From Avena insularis (lineage: Eukaryota; Streptophyta; Magnoliopsida; Poales; Poaceae): 64,000 bases of DNA. Below are positions 21,438 through 33,130 of this stretch, piece after piece. The DNA is taken from positions 1 through 64,000 of the forward strand of contig JAJUPC010000236.1 in NCBI GenBank assembly GCA_023614405.1, written 5' to 3'. The notes under the pieces were generated by a model. The model was not told the origin of the DNA, ran no database searches, and worked only from the letters and a program-made list of their open reading frames with translations. How positions within the stretch are numbered: position 1 is the first letter of the stretch; every line of letters starts with the position of its first letter. The position numbers and the translations under genes were made by a program.

Positions 21438-22408
21438 TGATGTGGCCCCTACTTGACGCCTCCTACATCTACACCACCGAGTCCCCAAGTGGACCCATGA
21501 CTCATGCCCGAGCCAAACTCCTACAAGCTAAGGTGAACTCACTCCTCTCCTCGTGCCAATTTGATACCTCCTTGGATGGTGTGCTACTTCATACGACTAC
21601 TCTATGCATCATCAGGTACGAACCCCCGCCGCATCGACCCTCGAGCCCAGGAGCTGCACCTGCCCTAAAGCAGATCGACCTGAGTGTTGGCGGATCCAAA
21701 TTGAGTGTCCGCCCGACCTGAGTGTCCGGCGACTCGGCCGGAGTGTCCGCCTGCCCTAGCCTCGAACTCCGCATGGACATTCGAAGGTCAATTCGACACT
21801 TCCTCGACACCACCGGTGTCCGCCACCCTAATCGTCCGGCCCAAGTGATGGGCAAGAAGCCTAGCTGGGCCCTATGGCCCATGTACCCCTCTACTTCGCC
21901 CAGAACTCTACTTTAATGCCTGAATTACCCCTGAACTTGTGGTTGGCCTATATATAGTCCCCCACCTCCATTATAAACCATAGGCATGATATTGGAATTA
22001 GTGGAAACCCCTTTGTGGATCTATCTAATTCTTGCCTCATGCTCCTTGACTAAGGAGCACCAATATCCCCAAACCTCGTTGGAGTTTGCATCGTGCCTCC
22101 GTGTTGTACAAGGCCTAGGCATCGGTGTCCTTTTGCCTAGACGTCAAGATCTCACCGATCTCCCATCTCGCCGTGCCGGTTCGAGAGAGAGTCCTCCGCC
22201 CGACGCCGATCCTAGGGATTGCGCCGGACCGGTCACCGCCGACGTGAGCTATTGGTGCGTATCGTGGTTTTGTGTGTGTGTGTGTGTTCTTCGCGTTCTT
22301 CGTGCGTGTGTTCGTCGTGTTCATCCTCCCCTCCTCTCCCCGCACTCCATCCTCGATTTGAAAGGGAATCGTGAAAGATCGGGCCACCCTAGAGGTTTTC
22401 CCTCAACA
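21438..22408 (+). mobile_element. 5' LTR of gypsy B
   Basis: Begins TGATGTGGCCCC and ends CCCTCAACA, 971 bp, three bases before the PBS. It encodes an SGPMTHARAKLLQAKVNSLL stretch near its start, the counterpart of the family A Pol tail. It has repeated GAGTGTCCG motifs (about 21690-21750), a TATA box (TATATATA, 21949-21956), a GT microsatellite (22270-22287) and GATCGGGCCACCC near its end. The left flank is TCAAT and does not match the right flank of the 3' LTR. Confidence 0.8.
22270..22287. repeat. Short (TG)n microsatellite in B LTR
   Basis: About eight TG units within the U5-side half of the 5' LTR; the 3' LTR has a shortened version, so it expanded or shrank after insertion. Confidence 0.7.
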
Positions 22409-22411
22409 TAT

Positions 22412-22424
22412 TGGTATCAAGAGC
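22412..22424 (+). other. Primer-binding site of gypsy B (initiator Met tRNA type)
   Basis: TGGTATCAAGAGC three bases after the LTR end, the same PBS variant as element D. Confidence 0.8.
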
Positions 22425-24122
22425 TTCGTTGCTCACGATTTCCCCCACAAATTTTTCTTCTATCCACCAAAAATTCGAACCCCCCCCCCCAAAAAAACAG
22501 CCCATATTTGCCTTTAGATCGATCTCTTGATTGGGAGTGTTATTTGTGGTTTTGATCTGACCAAACCTTGTCTAAGGAGTTGGTCCAGCTGGATCCTATG
22601 TTTTCCCAAATTTTATCGGCCAGTTTTTCGGATTTGAGGTCCGGCGAGGATTTCCGCACAAAACACGCAGGAAACCCGTTGAGTGTCCGCCTGTATGACT
22701 GGAGTGTCCGGCCAACCAGACCGAGGTCCGCCCAGACAGACCGGAGTGTCCGGCTGTAACGCCAGTCTTGATAGTTTTGCCTCATGTTTCGCATTGGCTA
22801 ATCTCCTTTGTTTGCTCGTGTCCCGTGTGCGTGTCAGCAACTTCCAGCAAGCTTCTGCATCATCAACTTCCACGCTCATCAACACCACGGCCCACGAACA
22901 TCATCCCACACCATCAACGCCAAGTTCATCATCAAAGAAGGTATAACTTGCGTCACCTTGTTAACCCCCATCTTTCTTTGTGTGTACCTATCCCATGAGA
23001 GTGGCTCATCTTGTGTTTGCTTGAGCATTGTGCATTTGTCCTTGGATAGTGAGTGTGCAAGAGCAATATCAAGTGCGACTAGGTAGCATCAAGGAGAGCA
23101 AAAAAAAGATACAAAGAAAAAGGAAAAGAAAAAATAGTCTCCCATTGCCAAAGAGAGTCTCAAAGCTTGTAAGCAAGAGAGAAAGAAGAGCGCCCAAGGC
23201 AAGTCACAAATCATGGTCACTTTTCTTCTTTGCAAACGAGCTGTGGTCTCTCCTTGTATTGGCACGACAACGAGCTTAGTCTTTGTTAGACATTTTGTTT
23301 GCTCATTTTCATAGTTGTGTCAATCCCAAGTTTCTCCACGTGTGTGTATATAGTCGAGGTTCCGCCACCCTTTTGAGTTGTCGATTTTCGCTTTTGACTT
23401 GAGTTTTGTTGGATTTACCCACTTTTGACTATTCCTTTTATTTTGGTTGGTTCTTTGGCATCCCACAATCCTAACCTACCACCAACAAGCTTTTGAGAGT
23501 TAGTTCTTTCGTTAGTGTGAGTTTTCTTGCAATTCCACTTTGCACGCTTTATAGCTCTCACTTGTGGTTTCTAGTTTGGTGCAATCCCCAAGGTGAGGTA
23601 CAAGGCTAACACCACCATATTCCACTTCCATATACAATACTTGTGTGTCTTGCATGATGGATAGGCACGGTGAGTCGAGCCAACCAGCTTCCCAAGAAGA
23701 AGATCAAGGTCCGTACATGACGCGTGCAAGTCACTTCATCGTCCGCCAAGAGTTCCGTGAACGTTGCCAAGCCCTTGAGACGTGACAAGATGAACAATTT
23801 GGCGAGACGCAAGCTGAGTTCAAGAACATCAATAACCGCTTCGACGGCCTCGAACGACAAATGCATGCAATGCATCACAACTTCGGCCACCAAACTGAAG
23901 CGCTTCAACGCTCCGTCGCCGAAACAAATGACAATCTTCGACGCCTCATTGACGGAATGACAAGGCCACGCTCACGCCGCCAAGCTCTTCAAGCTCATCG
24001 CTTGCCATGCTCCTCCTCAACAAGATCTTCAACCAAGTGCTCCAAGACGCAATGATGCCCGTGGTTGAAGATGGAACCTCTTCAACTATGTATCAGCCCC
24101 ACGCACGCCGCAACGTTAAGCT
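22425..24122 (+). other. Leader of gypsy B
   Basis: About 1.7 kb of non-coding leader before gag. It holds further GTGTCCG-type motifs (22680-22755) and an A-rich stretch near 23096-23135. A CAA/CGA-rich segment from about 23700 may already be decayed gag N-terminal coding sequence (short plus-strand frames such as SVNVAKPLRRDK). No other gene recognised. Confidence 0.55.
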
Positions 24123-25602
24123 ATGGTGGTGACCTCTCTTCAAGGCCACAAGCAAGGCAAGAAGCACACCGTCATCACGCAAGGGCACTTGATCCAACAA
24201 GAGCAACCACAAGAGGAACCGCAAGCACAACCGCAAGTCTACCACCATCGACCGCGACACATACTTGACACAACAAGTGATGACTCCAATTTGGAGAATC
24301 AAGCTCGTCATCGACGTGAAGCTCTCCAAGATCCTCCTCCTCGTCATCATCATCATGAACGTCCGCACCGACACCATGGTCATCACGAGGCGCCTCCTCC
24401 ACCGCAACAAAACTTGGAGCGTCAAGTGATACAAGTTGAGCGACACCCACCACGCCAAGAGGCTCATGACCATGTTCTTCGCCGTGAGGCCCATGTGCCT
24501 AATCAACATCAACAACCGAGGAACGAGCCCCCTCTTCGTCATCAACCACGTCAAGAGGCTCCACACCCACACCACCATGAGGCCCAAGCGCCAACCACGC
24601 CAACAATCAAGGCCAAGAGCAAGAGCAAGCTCCTAAACGACAATATCAAGAGCAAGCACAGATGCGAGAACCAAGTACCACCGCATCAACCACAAGATCA
24701 TCAACAAGGTCACCAAGCTCATCGCAATGACCGCAATGATGAAGAATCTTTTGGCAAGCTCAAGTTCACAATGCCCAAGTTCACCGGATCCGATGACCCC
24801 GAAGAATACCTCTCGTGGGCACTCAAAGTCGACAAGATCTTCCGCATGCACAACTATAGCAACGAGAAGATGGTCGCCATGGCTTCGCTTGAGTTTGATG
24901 ATTACGCCAACCTTTGGTGGGAACAAGTTCAAGTTGCTCTTGATGCAAGACAAGAGCCGCCAATCACAACTTGGCATGACATGAAGGCTCATATGAGATC
25001 CCGCTTTGTCCCTGCGCACTACACGCGTGACCTCTTCAACAACCTTCAAGCGCTTCGTCAAGGGACAAAGACCGTGGAAGAGTACTTCAAGGAAATGGAA
25101 CTCAACTTGATTCGCGCCAACATTAATGAACGCATGGAGCAAACAATGGCATCGCTTCCTTATTGGCTTGAATCACCCAATCAAGCGATCGTCGAGTTCC
25201 AAACATACAAAACCATGGTTGAGCTTGCACATCGCAACAAAGGCCGAACGTCAAGTGCAAGAGGATATCAAGTACAACAAGCCCAAGACGTATTTCACCT
25301 ACAAGCAAGCTTCAACCGCTACACCAACAACTTTCAATGGAAGCTCCTCAAGTACCTCCGAGCCTTCCTTCAAGCCCACACTTCCTCAAGGAAAACTGCC
25401 CCAAGTGGCAAGCAAGAAGAGTGATACACCTTTCAATGGTGAATGCTACAAGTGTGGAGGTAAAGGACAAAAGTTGGCCGAATGTGGAAACAAGAAAGTC
25501 TTTTTCATCCATGACAATGGTGATGAAGAGTACTTGAGTGAAGATGAGTTTGATGCCCGTGTCAAGGAAGCAATGGCAAGGCAACGAGTGGAAGATGATT
25601 AA
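24123..25602 (+). pseudogene. Gypsy B gag: His/Gln-rich N-terminus, capsid core, zinc knuckle
   Basis: An open frame of 433 codons from ATG 24123, continued in another frame from 25126 to a stop at 25602. Residues about 20-170 are extraordinarily rich in His, Gln, Pro and Arg (HHHHERPHRHHGHHE). The retrotransposon Gag core follows, with PKFTGSDDPEEYLSWALKVD (residues about 217-236), a WWEQ motif, SRFVPAHYTRDLFNNLQALR and YFKEMELNLIRAN. A frameshift near 25130-25280 separates the core from the nucleocapsid part, whose knuckle reads CYKCGGKGQKLAEC. There the expected His of CCHC is Gln, so zinc binding is probably lost. Near neighbours: PBS/leader before, protease after. Confidence 0.8.
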
Positions 25603-26280
25603 GAACTCCTCATGTGTGAACATGACGCAAGTCCATCGCTTGTCGCCGCAAGGATCTTGACCACTCAAGCACAAGAGCATGAAGACCAACGCCCAATATC
25701 TTCCAAACACGAGCCGCATCAATGGCAAATCTATCAAGGTGATCATTGACGGAGGGAGTTGCCACAACCTTGCTAGCACCGAGTTGTGTGAGAAGCTCAA
25801 CCTCACCCTCCACCCACACAAGCACCCCTACCATGTGCAATGGCTAAGTGACCAAGGGTCCGTGGAAGATCAAGCATACCGCTTTGGTCTCCTTCACCAT
25901 TGGTCCTCATAAAGATACGGTGGAGTGTGATGTGGTTCCTATGACAGCTTTGTTACATGCTTCTTGGTCGACTATGGCAATATGACAAGGCTTCTCAACA
26001 TGATGGTCGCACCAATGTATACACCTTCAAATGGATCAACAAAACATGTGTTTTGCAACCAATGACTCCTAGCCAAATAATTGCGGACAATGCAAAGGCG
26101 TTAGCGAGGGCCACAAGCCAAACTCGAGTGGAAAAACTAAGAGTGTTCTCCTTGCCACCAAAAGTGAGATGAGAGATGTTCGAATAACCATCCATCTTGC
26201 ACTATGTCCTCCTTTGCAAGGGCCTAGCGCAAGGAACTAACCAATTAACCAACGCTCCTCCATCTTTGATGATGTTTTGC
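25603..26280 (+). pseudogene. Gypsy B protease region
   Basis: The frame 25679-25912 encodes SRINGKSIKVIIDGGSCHNLAS. The DGGS is the aspartic protease active-site motif form seen in these gypsy elements (DGGS in place of DTGA/DSGA). LCEKLNLTLHPHKHPYHVQWLS follows in two pieces. A later frame (25957-26172) carries the protease C-terminal part and linker. Frameshifts separate the pieces. Confidence 0.7.
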
Positions 26281-27600
26281 AGAATTCAAGGATGTGTTCC
26301 CCGAAGAGCTCCCACATGGACTACCTCCTCTTCGCGGAATAGAACATCGCATTGACCTCATCCTCGGTGCACCACTTTCCAACCGCGCCGCTTACCGCAC
26401 GAACCCGGAGGACACGAAGGAGATCAAACGTCAAATCAACCAACTCGTCTCCAAAGGTTTGATCCAAGTTAGCACTAGTCCAAGTGCAGCATCTGTGATT
26501 CTTGTTCCAAAGACGGATGATACGTTATTGCTATGCATGGACTGCCGTCAATCAATGCTATCACCGGCATTATCGACATCCCATACCACGCCTCGATGAC
26601 ATGCTTGACGAAAGTTGTGTGGAGCCACTATTTTTTCAAAATTGATCTTCGTAGTGGTTACCATCAAAACACATGGTCAAGGTGATGAGTGGAAAACCGC
26701 CTTCAGGACCAAACTTGGTCTCTATGGATGGTTGGTTATGCCCTTTGGTTTATCTAAGGCCCCATCCACCTTCATGCGCCTCATGAATCATATTTTCCGT
26801 TCTCTCATTGGAAAAAGTGTTGTTGTCTATTTCTATGATTTTCTTGTATATAGCAAAACACTTGAGGACCATATAACACATGTCAAGGAAGTTTTGCAAA
26901 TCCTTAGACATGAAAAGCTTTATGCAAATCTTCCCAAGTGCACCTTTGCTAAAGACAAGTTGATTTTTCTTGGATTTGTCGTTTCTTCGAAAGGAATTGA
27001 AGTTGATATTTCCAAGGTCAAGGACATACGAGATTGGCCGATCCCAACAAATGTGAGTGAACTCCGAAGTTTTCATGGGTTGGCTGGTTTCTATCGTCGC
27101 TTTTGTGAAAGACTTTTCCACTATTGCTTGTCCTCTCAACGAGTTGACGAAAAAGAATGTCACCTTTGTGTGGGGCAAAGCACAACAAAAAGCTTTTTAC
27201 GAACTTAAAAGGAGGCTCACCGAAGCACCTCTCCTTGCTACGGATTTCACAAAACTTTCGAGATAGAGGTGATGCTAGTGGTATTGGCATTGCAGAGTCC
27301 TTATGCAAAACGGACGTCCTATAGCCTACCAATGGTGCTCGCCTTAATTATCCAATTTATGACAAAGAGCTTTTTGCCTTAGTTCGTGTCCTTCAAGTGT
27401 GGCAACAATACCTATGGCCCAAAGAATTTATCATACATTCCGACCATGAGTCGTTGAAATATCTCAAAGGCCAAGCCAACTTGAGTAAGAGACACGCTAA
27501 GTGGGTTGAGTTCATGGAGTCTTTCCCGTACATAGTCAAGTATAAGAAGGGCAAAGATAATGTAGTTGTGGACGCTTTGTCTCGCAAGCACACAAGCCTT
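26281..27600 (+). pseudogene. Gypsy B reverse transcriptase and RNase H
   Basis: RT begins with PEELPHGLPPLRGIEHRIDL and NRAAYRTNPEDTKEIKRQ (26294-26440). VSTSPSAASVILVPKTDDT follows, then GDEWKTAFRTKLGLYGWLVM and [20 protein letters not shown]. The catalytic region reads VVVYFYDFLVYSKTLEDH; the expected YFDD is YFYD, a substitution in the catalytic Asp pair. Then come [20 protein letters not shown] and [15 protein letters not shown]. RNase H remnants include KKNVTFVWGKAQQKAFYELK, a GDASGIGIA-like stretch (27270) and [15 protein letters not shown] (27430-27470). [15 protein letters not shown] ends the domain. Several frameshifts. Confidence 0.85.
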
Positions 27601-28743
27601 CTTACGAGACTTGAAATCAACGTGTTGGGTCTTGAGGAAATAAAATCTTTGTATGCTTCTAACCCGCTCTTTGAACCAATTTTGCAAAGTGCTCCATTGA
27701 CAAAGGATTTGATGACTTCTATTTGCATAAGGGCTTTGTTTTTATACAAAACAAGCTTTGCATTCCGAAATCGTCGCTCCAACTTTTGCTTCTCCAAGAA
27801 TCTCATGGTGGAGGCCTCATGGGTAACTTTGGCCATAACAAGACATTGGACAGGCTCTCCACTCACTACTTTTGGCCCAAGATGAAGCGCCGACGTGAGC
27901 GCTATTTAACAATGCGACATGTGTCCAAGCTAAGTCGCAAGCTAATCCCTATGATCTTTATATGCCATTGCCTATTCCTCAGACTCCTGGGTCTGACATT
28001 AGCATGGATTTCGTGTTAGGATTGCCTAGATCTAAGCATGGTCATGATTCTATATTTGTTGTTGTGGATCGTTTTTCCAAAATGGCACACTTCATACCGT
28101 GCCATAAGACCGACGATGCTTCACATGTTGCAAATCTGTTTTTCAGGAAATCGTCTGCCTTCATGGTGTGCTAAGGACAATCGCTCCGGACTGACGTCAA
28201 ATTCATGAGCTACTTATGGAAGACACTCATGGCCAAGCTCGGTGTCAAGCTCCTCTTTTCATCCGCGTCGCATCCTCACACTGATGGTCAAACCGTAGTT
28301 GTCAACCGAAGCCTCGGAACTCTTCTATGTGTGTTGATCAAGAAAAACTTGAAGGATTGGGAGGAATGCATTCCTCACGACAAGTTCTCCTACAACCGTG
28401 CCAAGCACTCAACAACAAAGATGAGTCCATTCATGATCGTCTATGGTTTCGATCCTCACCGCTACTTTGACATCCTACCACTACCTCTCCACAAGCGCAA
28501 ATGGACGCCGAGAAGCGCCAAGACAAGCTATGAAGATGCTTCATGAAGAAACAAGAGCTACTATCGAACAAGTCCTTCGCCAAGCTTCAAGGTTAAACAA
28601 GGACAAGAAGGAGATGATATTTGAAGAAGGTAATCTCTTGTGTATACAACTAAGAAATCACCGCTTCCCCAAGCAACACGACTCCAAGCTCAAGGAAAGA
28701 GGAGATGGTCCATTCAAGGTACTGAAAAGAATCAAAAACAACG
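27601..28743 (+). pseudogene. Gypsy B integrase, part before the solo LTR
   Basis: Zinc-binding N-terminus with [20 protein letters not shown] (27780-27845). The core has [20 protein letters not shown] and [20 protein letters not shown] (27990-28120). Damaged catalytic positions follow near 28190. [20 protein letters not shown] and [16 protein letters not shown] (28205-28315) lie before [20 protein letters not shown]. The C-terminal part reads RGDGPFKVLKRIKNN and stops exactly where the solo A LTR starts (28744). Frameshifts at about 27870-27960 and 28500. Confidence 0.8.
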
Positions 28744-29631
28744 TGATGAGGACATCCATACTATTCCACTATCTCCTACTTATTCACAATGAAGATGTTG
28801 CAAAGAACAAATCCAATGAAACCAGGATTGACCCATTACAAGAGCTCGTGCAAAGCTGATTGAGCAACGTGAATTCACTCTTAATTGAACCTGATGTTTT
28901 ACTTAATGAGAACTTTATACTACCTAAGTCTATGCATATTTTATTATCAGGTTTATTGATAACACAAGCGCTATGAGGAGGAGGAGAGTTGCAGAAAGGA
29001 GGACAAGCGCTGATTTCAATATCAACAAGTGCGCGAGGGAGGAGCGGAGGCATGCGCACTAGGAGGCAATGAGAAAATCACGATGAGCAAGAGAGAGTGA
29101 TGGGCACCAAGAATTACATGTTTGAGGTGTTCCATTTAGTTTTTGGACTGGGTGTTATAAAGGTCCACGCTTGACTACAAGTGGTTAATAAGCAATAACT
29201 AAGGACCATGTATGGGTCGGTATGTATCGTGTGTTTAACCGAGTCGCTTTGGGCTGTTATGGCTGTTTTAGTCCGTTTAGAGGAGGACGCCCCATCCCTC
29301 ACATAAACCTCCGTAGTCGCCACAAGTTAGGTTTCGCACTACGCAAAATATTTTGGAGTTGTTTCTTTCATAGAACCTCCGGAATTACCCGTGTTCGAAT
29401 CTACCAACTATAATTCAGTGTGATCTGTTGTTCCATTGGGAATTAGTAGATTGCATCATCGCTCGTGGTCACGCGCAATGCGCAAGAGTGTGGTGTTGTG
29501 AATATCCTACAAGGTTCGAGATCTGTTACCGCATCGGATCGAGCGGAGAGATCATAGCTACGCACTAGTTATCTATCATCCACCATCATCATTGCCATCC
29601 GCCATCGAGAAGATCAGGCCACCCCATATCA
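28744..29631 (+). mobile_element. Solo LTR of gypsy A inside gypsy B integrase
   Basis: 888 bp, TGATGAGGACATCC...CCATATCA. It is flanked by a perfect five-base target duplication CAACG (28739-28743 and 29632-29636). Without it, the B frame would read KRIKNN followed by AYIIG. Same LTR subfamily as the solo LTR at 20040 (CATCCATACTATTCC start). Confidence 0.92.
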
Positions 29632-29776
29632 CAACGCCTACATCATCGGTACATATACCGACCTCCAAGTACCTTGCAAGCAATACATTGAATGCCAAGG
29701 ATCTCTCACCCTACCATGGAGATGTTCAAGATGACAACGATGAAGAGTCGAGGATGACTCTTTCCCAAGGGGGAGC
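29632..29776 (+). pseudogene. Gypsy B Pol C-terminus and polypurine tract
   Basis: Continuation of the B integrase after the solo LTR. It encodes the ANTLNAKDLSPYHGDVQDDN-like tail and runs into the polypurine tract AAGGGGGAGC (29767-29776) at the 3' LTR. The tail then continues into the LTR, as in family A. Confidence 0.7.
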
Positions 29777-30740
29777 TGATGCAGCCTGGCCCCAGACGCC
29801 CTACATCTACACCACCGAAGTCGCCTAAGTGGACCGATGACCTGTGCGAGCCAAGCTCCTTCAAGATAAGGTGAATTCCCTCTCATCATGTGACTTTGAC
29901 ATACAGCTGGATGGCTTGCTACTTCTTCATACCACTACTCTGCATCATCAGGTATGAACCCCGCCACGCCGACCCACGAGCCCCGGGTCGCTGCACCTCC
30001 GCCTGGAGCCGGAGCCGTAAGTCCGCCTCGAACCAGCCGAGGTCCAAGGGGAGTGTCCGCGACTCGGCTGGAGGTCCGGCCTGCCTCAGCCCCAACTTGG
30101 CGTGGACATCTCAAGGCAGTTCGGACACTACCCGACACTTCTGAGTGTCTCACACCCCGACTGTCCGCCACTCTAACCCGACTGTCTGCCCAAGTGATGG
30201 GCTCATGAGCCTAGTTGGGCCTGTGGCCCATGTACCCTCACCGCCTGTAACTCTACTTTAATGCCTGAATTACCCCTGAACTTGTGGTTGGCCTATTTAT
30301 AGTCCCCCACCTCCATTGTAAACCCTAGGCATGATATTGGAATTAGTGGAAACCCCTTTGTGGATCTATCTGTTTCTTGCCTCATGCCTTGACCAAGGAG
30401 CACCAATATCACCAAACCTCGTTGAGTTTGCATCGTGCCTCCTGTTGTACAAGGCCTTGGCATCGGTGTCCCTTTGCCAAGATGTCAAGATCTCACCGAG
30501 TCTCCCATCTTGTCATGCCGGTTTGAGAGAGAGTCCTCCACCGACGCTGATCCTAGGGATTGTGCCGGACCGTCACCGCTTGGCGTGAGCTATTGGTGTT
30601 TATCATGGTTTTATGTGTGTTCATCGCGTTCTTCGTATGCAGTGTTCGCTGTGTTCATCCTTCCTCCTTTCCCCGCACTCCACCCTCGATTTGATTGGGA
30701 TTCGTGGAAAGATCGGGCCACCCTAGAGGTTTGCTCAACA
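29777..30740 (+). mobile_element. 3' LTR of gypsy B
   Basis: Begins TGATGCAGCCTGGCCCC after the purine tract and ends GCTCAACA, 964 bp against 971 bp for the 5' LTR. The two LTRs are similar but differ at many positions and small indels, so this is not a very recent insertion. The right flank TCCGT does not match the left flank TCAAT. The end carries GATCGGGCCACCC. Confidence 0.8.
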
Positions 30741-32174
30741 TCCGTCGCCGACGAAGCCGAAAGTTCAAGGATGGCGTATCCTACTATCAAGGAAGAAGAA
30801 GTTCGCTACAAGCCGGTGAGCTACCCTTCTTTGCTATTCGCACTAATTATAACTACTAGCTGGCTAATGAACCTCAAATTGTTTGTTAGCCCAACGCCGA
30901 CAAACATATTTTGTCCACAGTTTTGTCAAGTGATTCCACGACCCCCCTTACCTGGTTACGCAGTCCTCTACCGCACGACTCTAAGGAAAAGTGGTATGGA
31001 CACCATTGTTTCACAATGGAAGAAGCGCTTCATACGCAGATCTGCACTATATCCGGTATGGTTGCTGCTCAAGTAATCATGATGAATTATGGCCAAAGCA
31101 TCGCAAAGTTCAGCTTCATGGATGAACGTGGCATCATGGTTCCTCTAACGTGACAGCTTAGCTAATTGGGTTGATGAAAAGGTATGCTTCGCTGCCATGT
31201 TTGAGCTGAAATGTGATGTAATCGGATGTGAAGCTGCTGCAACTTGGAGTCACCCTTCTATTCTTGGACAAGGTGGTTGCTCAACCCAATTAGCTCCCTG
31301 TAAGCAAAACTTGCTTGGGGTTCGTATGTTTATGCTGAATTGTAATTTTGTTTTATTTACTCAGAGATATTGGGCAGTTATGCAACAGTCTTGTTTCTTT
31401 GACAGAAGCGCCAGTTGTTAGAAACATGACCGTGTCACTATTTTGCTACCCAAGAAATTAAAACGATTGGAAAGATGATGCTAGACACGATTCTAGTGCC
31501 CATTGTCCCGGCGATGCAGAGTACGTAAAGCTAAGAAAATTGGCACCGAGGAAGAGAAAGTAGGCAGGAAATGAAGAAGCCAGTGGACATGAAGGCTTGG
31601 CACCCAGGCTGCGAAAGAAGGCTGCTAGAAATGAAGATGCATAGTAATGTGTTGAACTTGAACCTATATATGTAATTCTTAAATTTAGAGCTCGTGTGTG
31701 GTATGTTGCTGCTAAACAATCTACCCACGTTCCTCTGAGTAAAATGTACCGCGACTTAGGGTTTGGAAACGCTCGAGTCAGTAGTTGAATCCAAAATTGT
31801 GATTGTGCTAATTGCTTCAAAACACGCAGACCGGGTTCCACGATTGCCGAGGGCAAGAGGTCTCCAACACGACGAAATGTGGCACGTAAATAAATGAAGA
31901 AGCAACTTATTTCAGGTGCTACACAACGACGCGGGCAACATAAAAAGCAATGTTCTCACCGATAATGCCCAGATGAGGAGGAAATCGGTACCACTTTCCG
32001 CCTAAGCCCGCCTATCTCACCGCCTCTACTCCCGCATCCCGTATTTACGAAGCTCCGAATCTCCAAAGACTGGGTGTATGTGTTTCCACTTTATAAATTG
32101 TGGTTGTGTGACATTTGCATGCGTGCACAATCCACGTAGAGATTACGCTTAAACAAACCACCAATGTCGTAATA
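30741..32174. other. Low-copy-looking segment of unknown nature, gene-like in places
   Basis: No retroelement domain recognised. On the plus strand, ATGGCGTATCCTAC near 30771 opens a short frame (MAYPTIKEEEVRYKP) followed by GTGAGC, a possible splice donor. A TTTTGTCCACAG acceptor-like site lies near 30920. Then comes a frame with EKWYGHHCFTMEEALHTQ and MVAAQVIMMNYGQSIAK (to about 31153). A stretch near 31515-31560 could encode a basic RKAKKIGTEEEKVGRK. This could be a host gene fragment or part of a DNA transposon. I do not recognise a family and assign no function. Confidence 0.3.
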
Positions 32175-33130
32175 CACTAGTAAAAGGTGTCTTTGGTCCA
32201 CGGTCACATTCCCAATCCGGGACAAAGATCTAAATCGAGGCATAAATTGATCTAAATCACAAATTCTTCCACAAATTAATCGAGACAGAGATCTAAATCG
32301 AGGCATTTCATTACTTCAACCACAAATTCTTCTAAACAAAGGTGTGATTTCACATTCTACATTAATTCAACCACTAGTCAACAATTTCACTTCACACATC
32401 GCCCTCCGAGCCACCGCTTCTCGTCATTGCCGGACGGAACCTCCACGATTTCCGCATTGTTCGCGAGATGGAGCACCTTTTCGCGGCGAGCAGCGGCGAT
32501 GACGGTGTACTTGGTCTGTAGGGACGACCAGAACCTCTCCGCTCTTCTCGGTGGAGGTCTCGCACCACGCACCCGGCCAACGAGGCGGTTGCCAATCTTG
32601 GCCTTCCGCCTTCTTGAACAGCGCCGCCAAGACGGGCTTGCCGCCGCAGCATCGGGTAGCACCTCTTCCACGCTGGCATCGGGCGGTGGCGCGCGATTTC
32701 GATCTCCATCTCAGCTCGCCAGGAGAGGAGCCATCGCACCCGTGGAGCTGATGCGCCATCCGTGGGGCACCGCCGCTGGTAGCAGCGAGGATGTCAAGTT
32801 CGTGAACATCACCGCCTGAGAAGTTCAGATCGGCATTCCATGGCGGCATGGTGGAGATTGGAGAGGGAGCGAGGGATGGACGACGGCGATGCATGTGGAG
32901 ATTGGAGAGGATGAGGGATGGACGACGGGACGCTGTGGCGCCTCCTATTTGTACAGAGGACGACGGACAAGCGGAATATCCAAGGCATTGGTGAGACAAA
33001 AGAAGTAATGTGGGGTCGACTCAATAGAGCACTTTTTTTCCTCCCTGACTCCGGGACTAATAGTTTAGACCGCTTAGGTCAACAAGTAAACTATTACAAC
33101 TTAAAAGGCACGGAGCTTAAGCTTAAATAG
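32175..33130. mobile_element. Possible non-autonomous CACTA-type DNA transposon piece
   Basis: Position 32175 begins CACTAGTAAAAGG followed by TCTTTGGTCC, much like the terminal repeat of grass CACTA elements. CCGGGACAAAGATC-type subterminal repeats follow, with two near copies at about 32217-32240 and 32282-32310. An inverted-looking GGGACTAATAG lies near 33050. Between them is a GC-rich block (32390-32960) open on both strands without recognisable domain. A clean right terminal repeat and a three-base target duplication were not found, so extent and identity are tentative. Confidence 0.4.

Noticed and set aside
22115..22555. 189-codon plus-strand ORF near the end of the B 5' LTR and its minus-strand shadow
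   Set aside because: It spans LTR U5, PBS and leader, includes a microsatellite and is not open in the 3' LTR copy.
32387..32999. Overlapping GC-rich ORFs on both strands in the CACTA-like piece
   Set aside because: High GC makes stops rare. No domain is recognisable and the frames on the two strands overlap almost completely.
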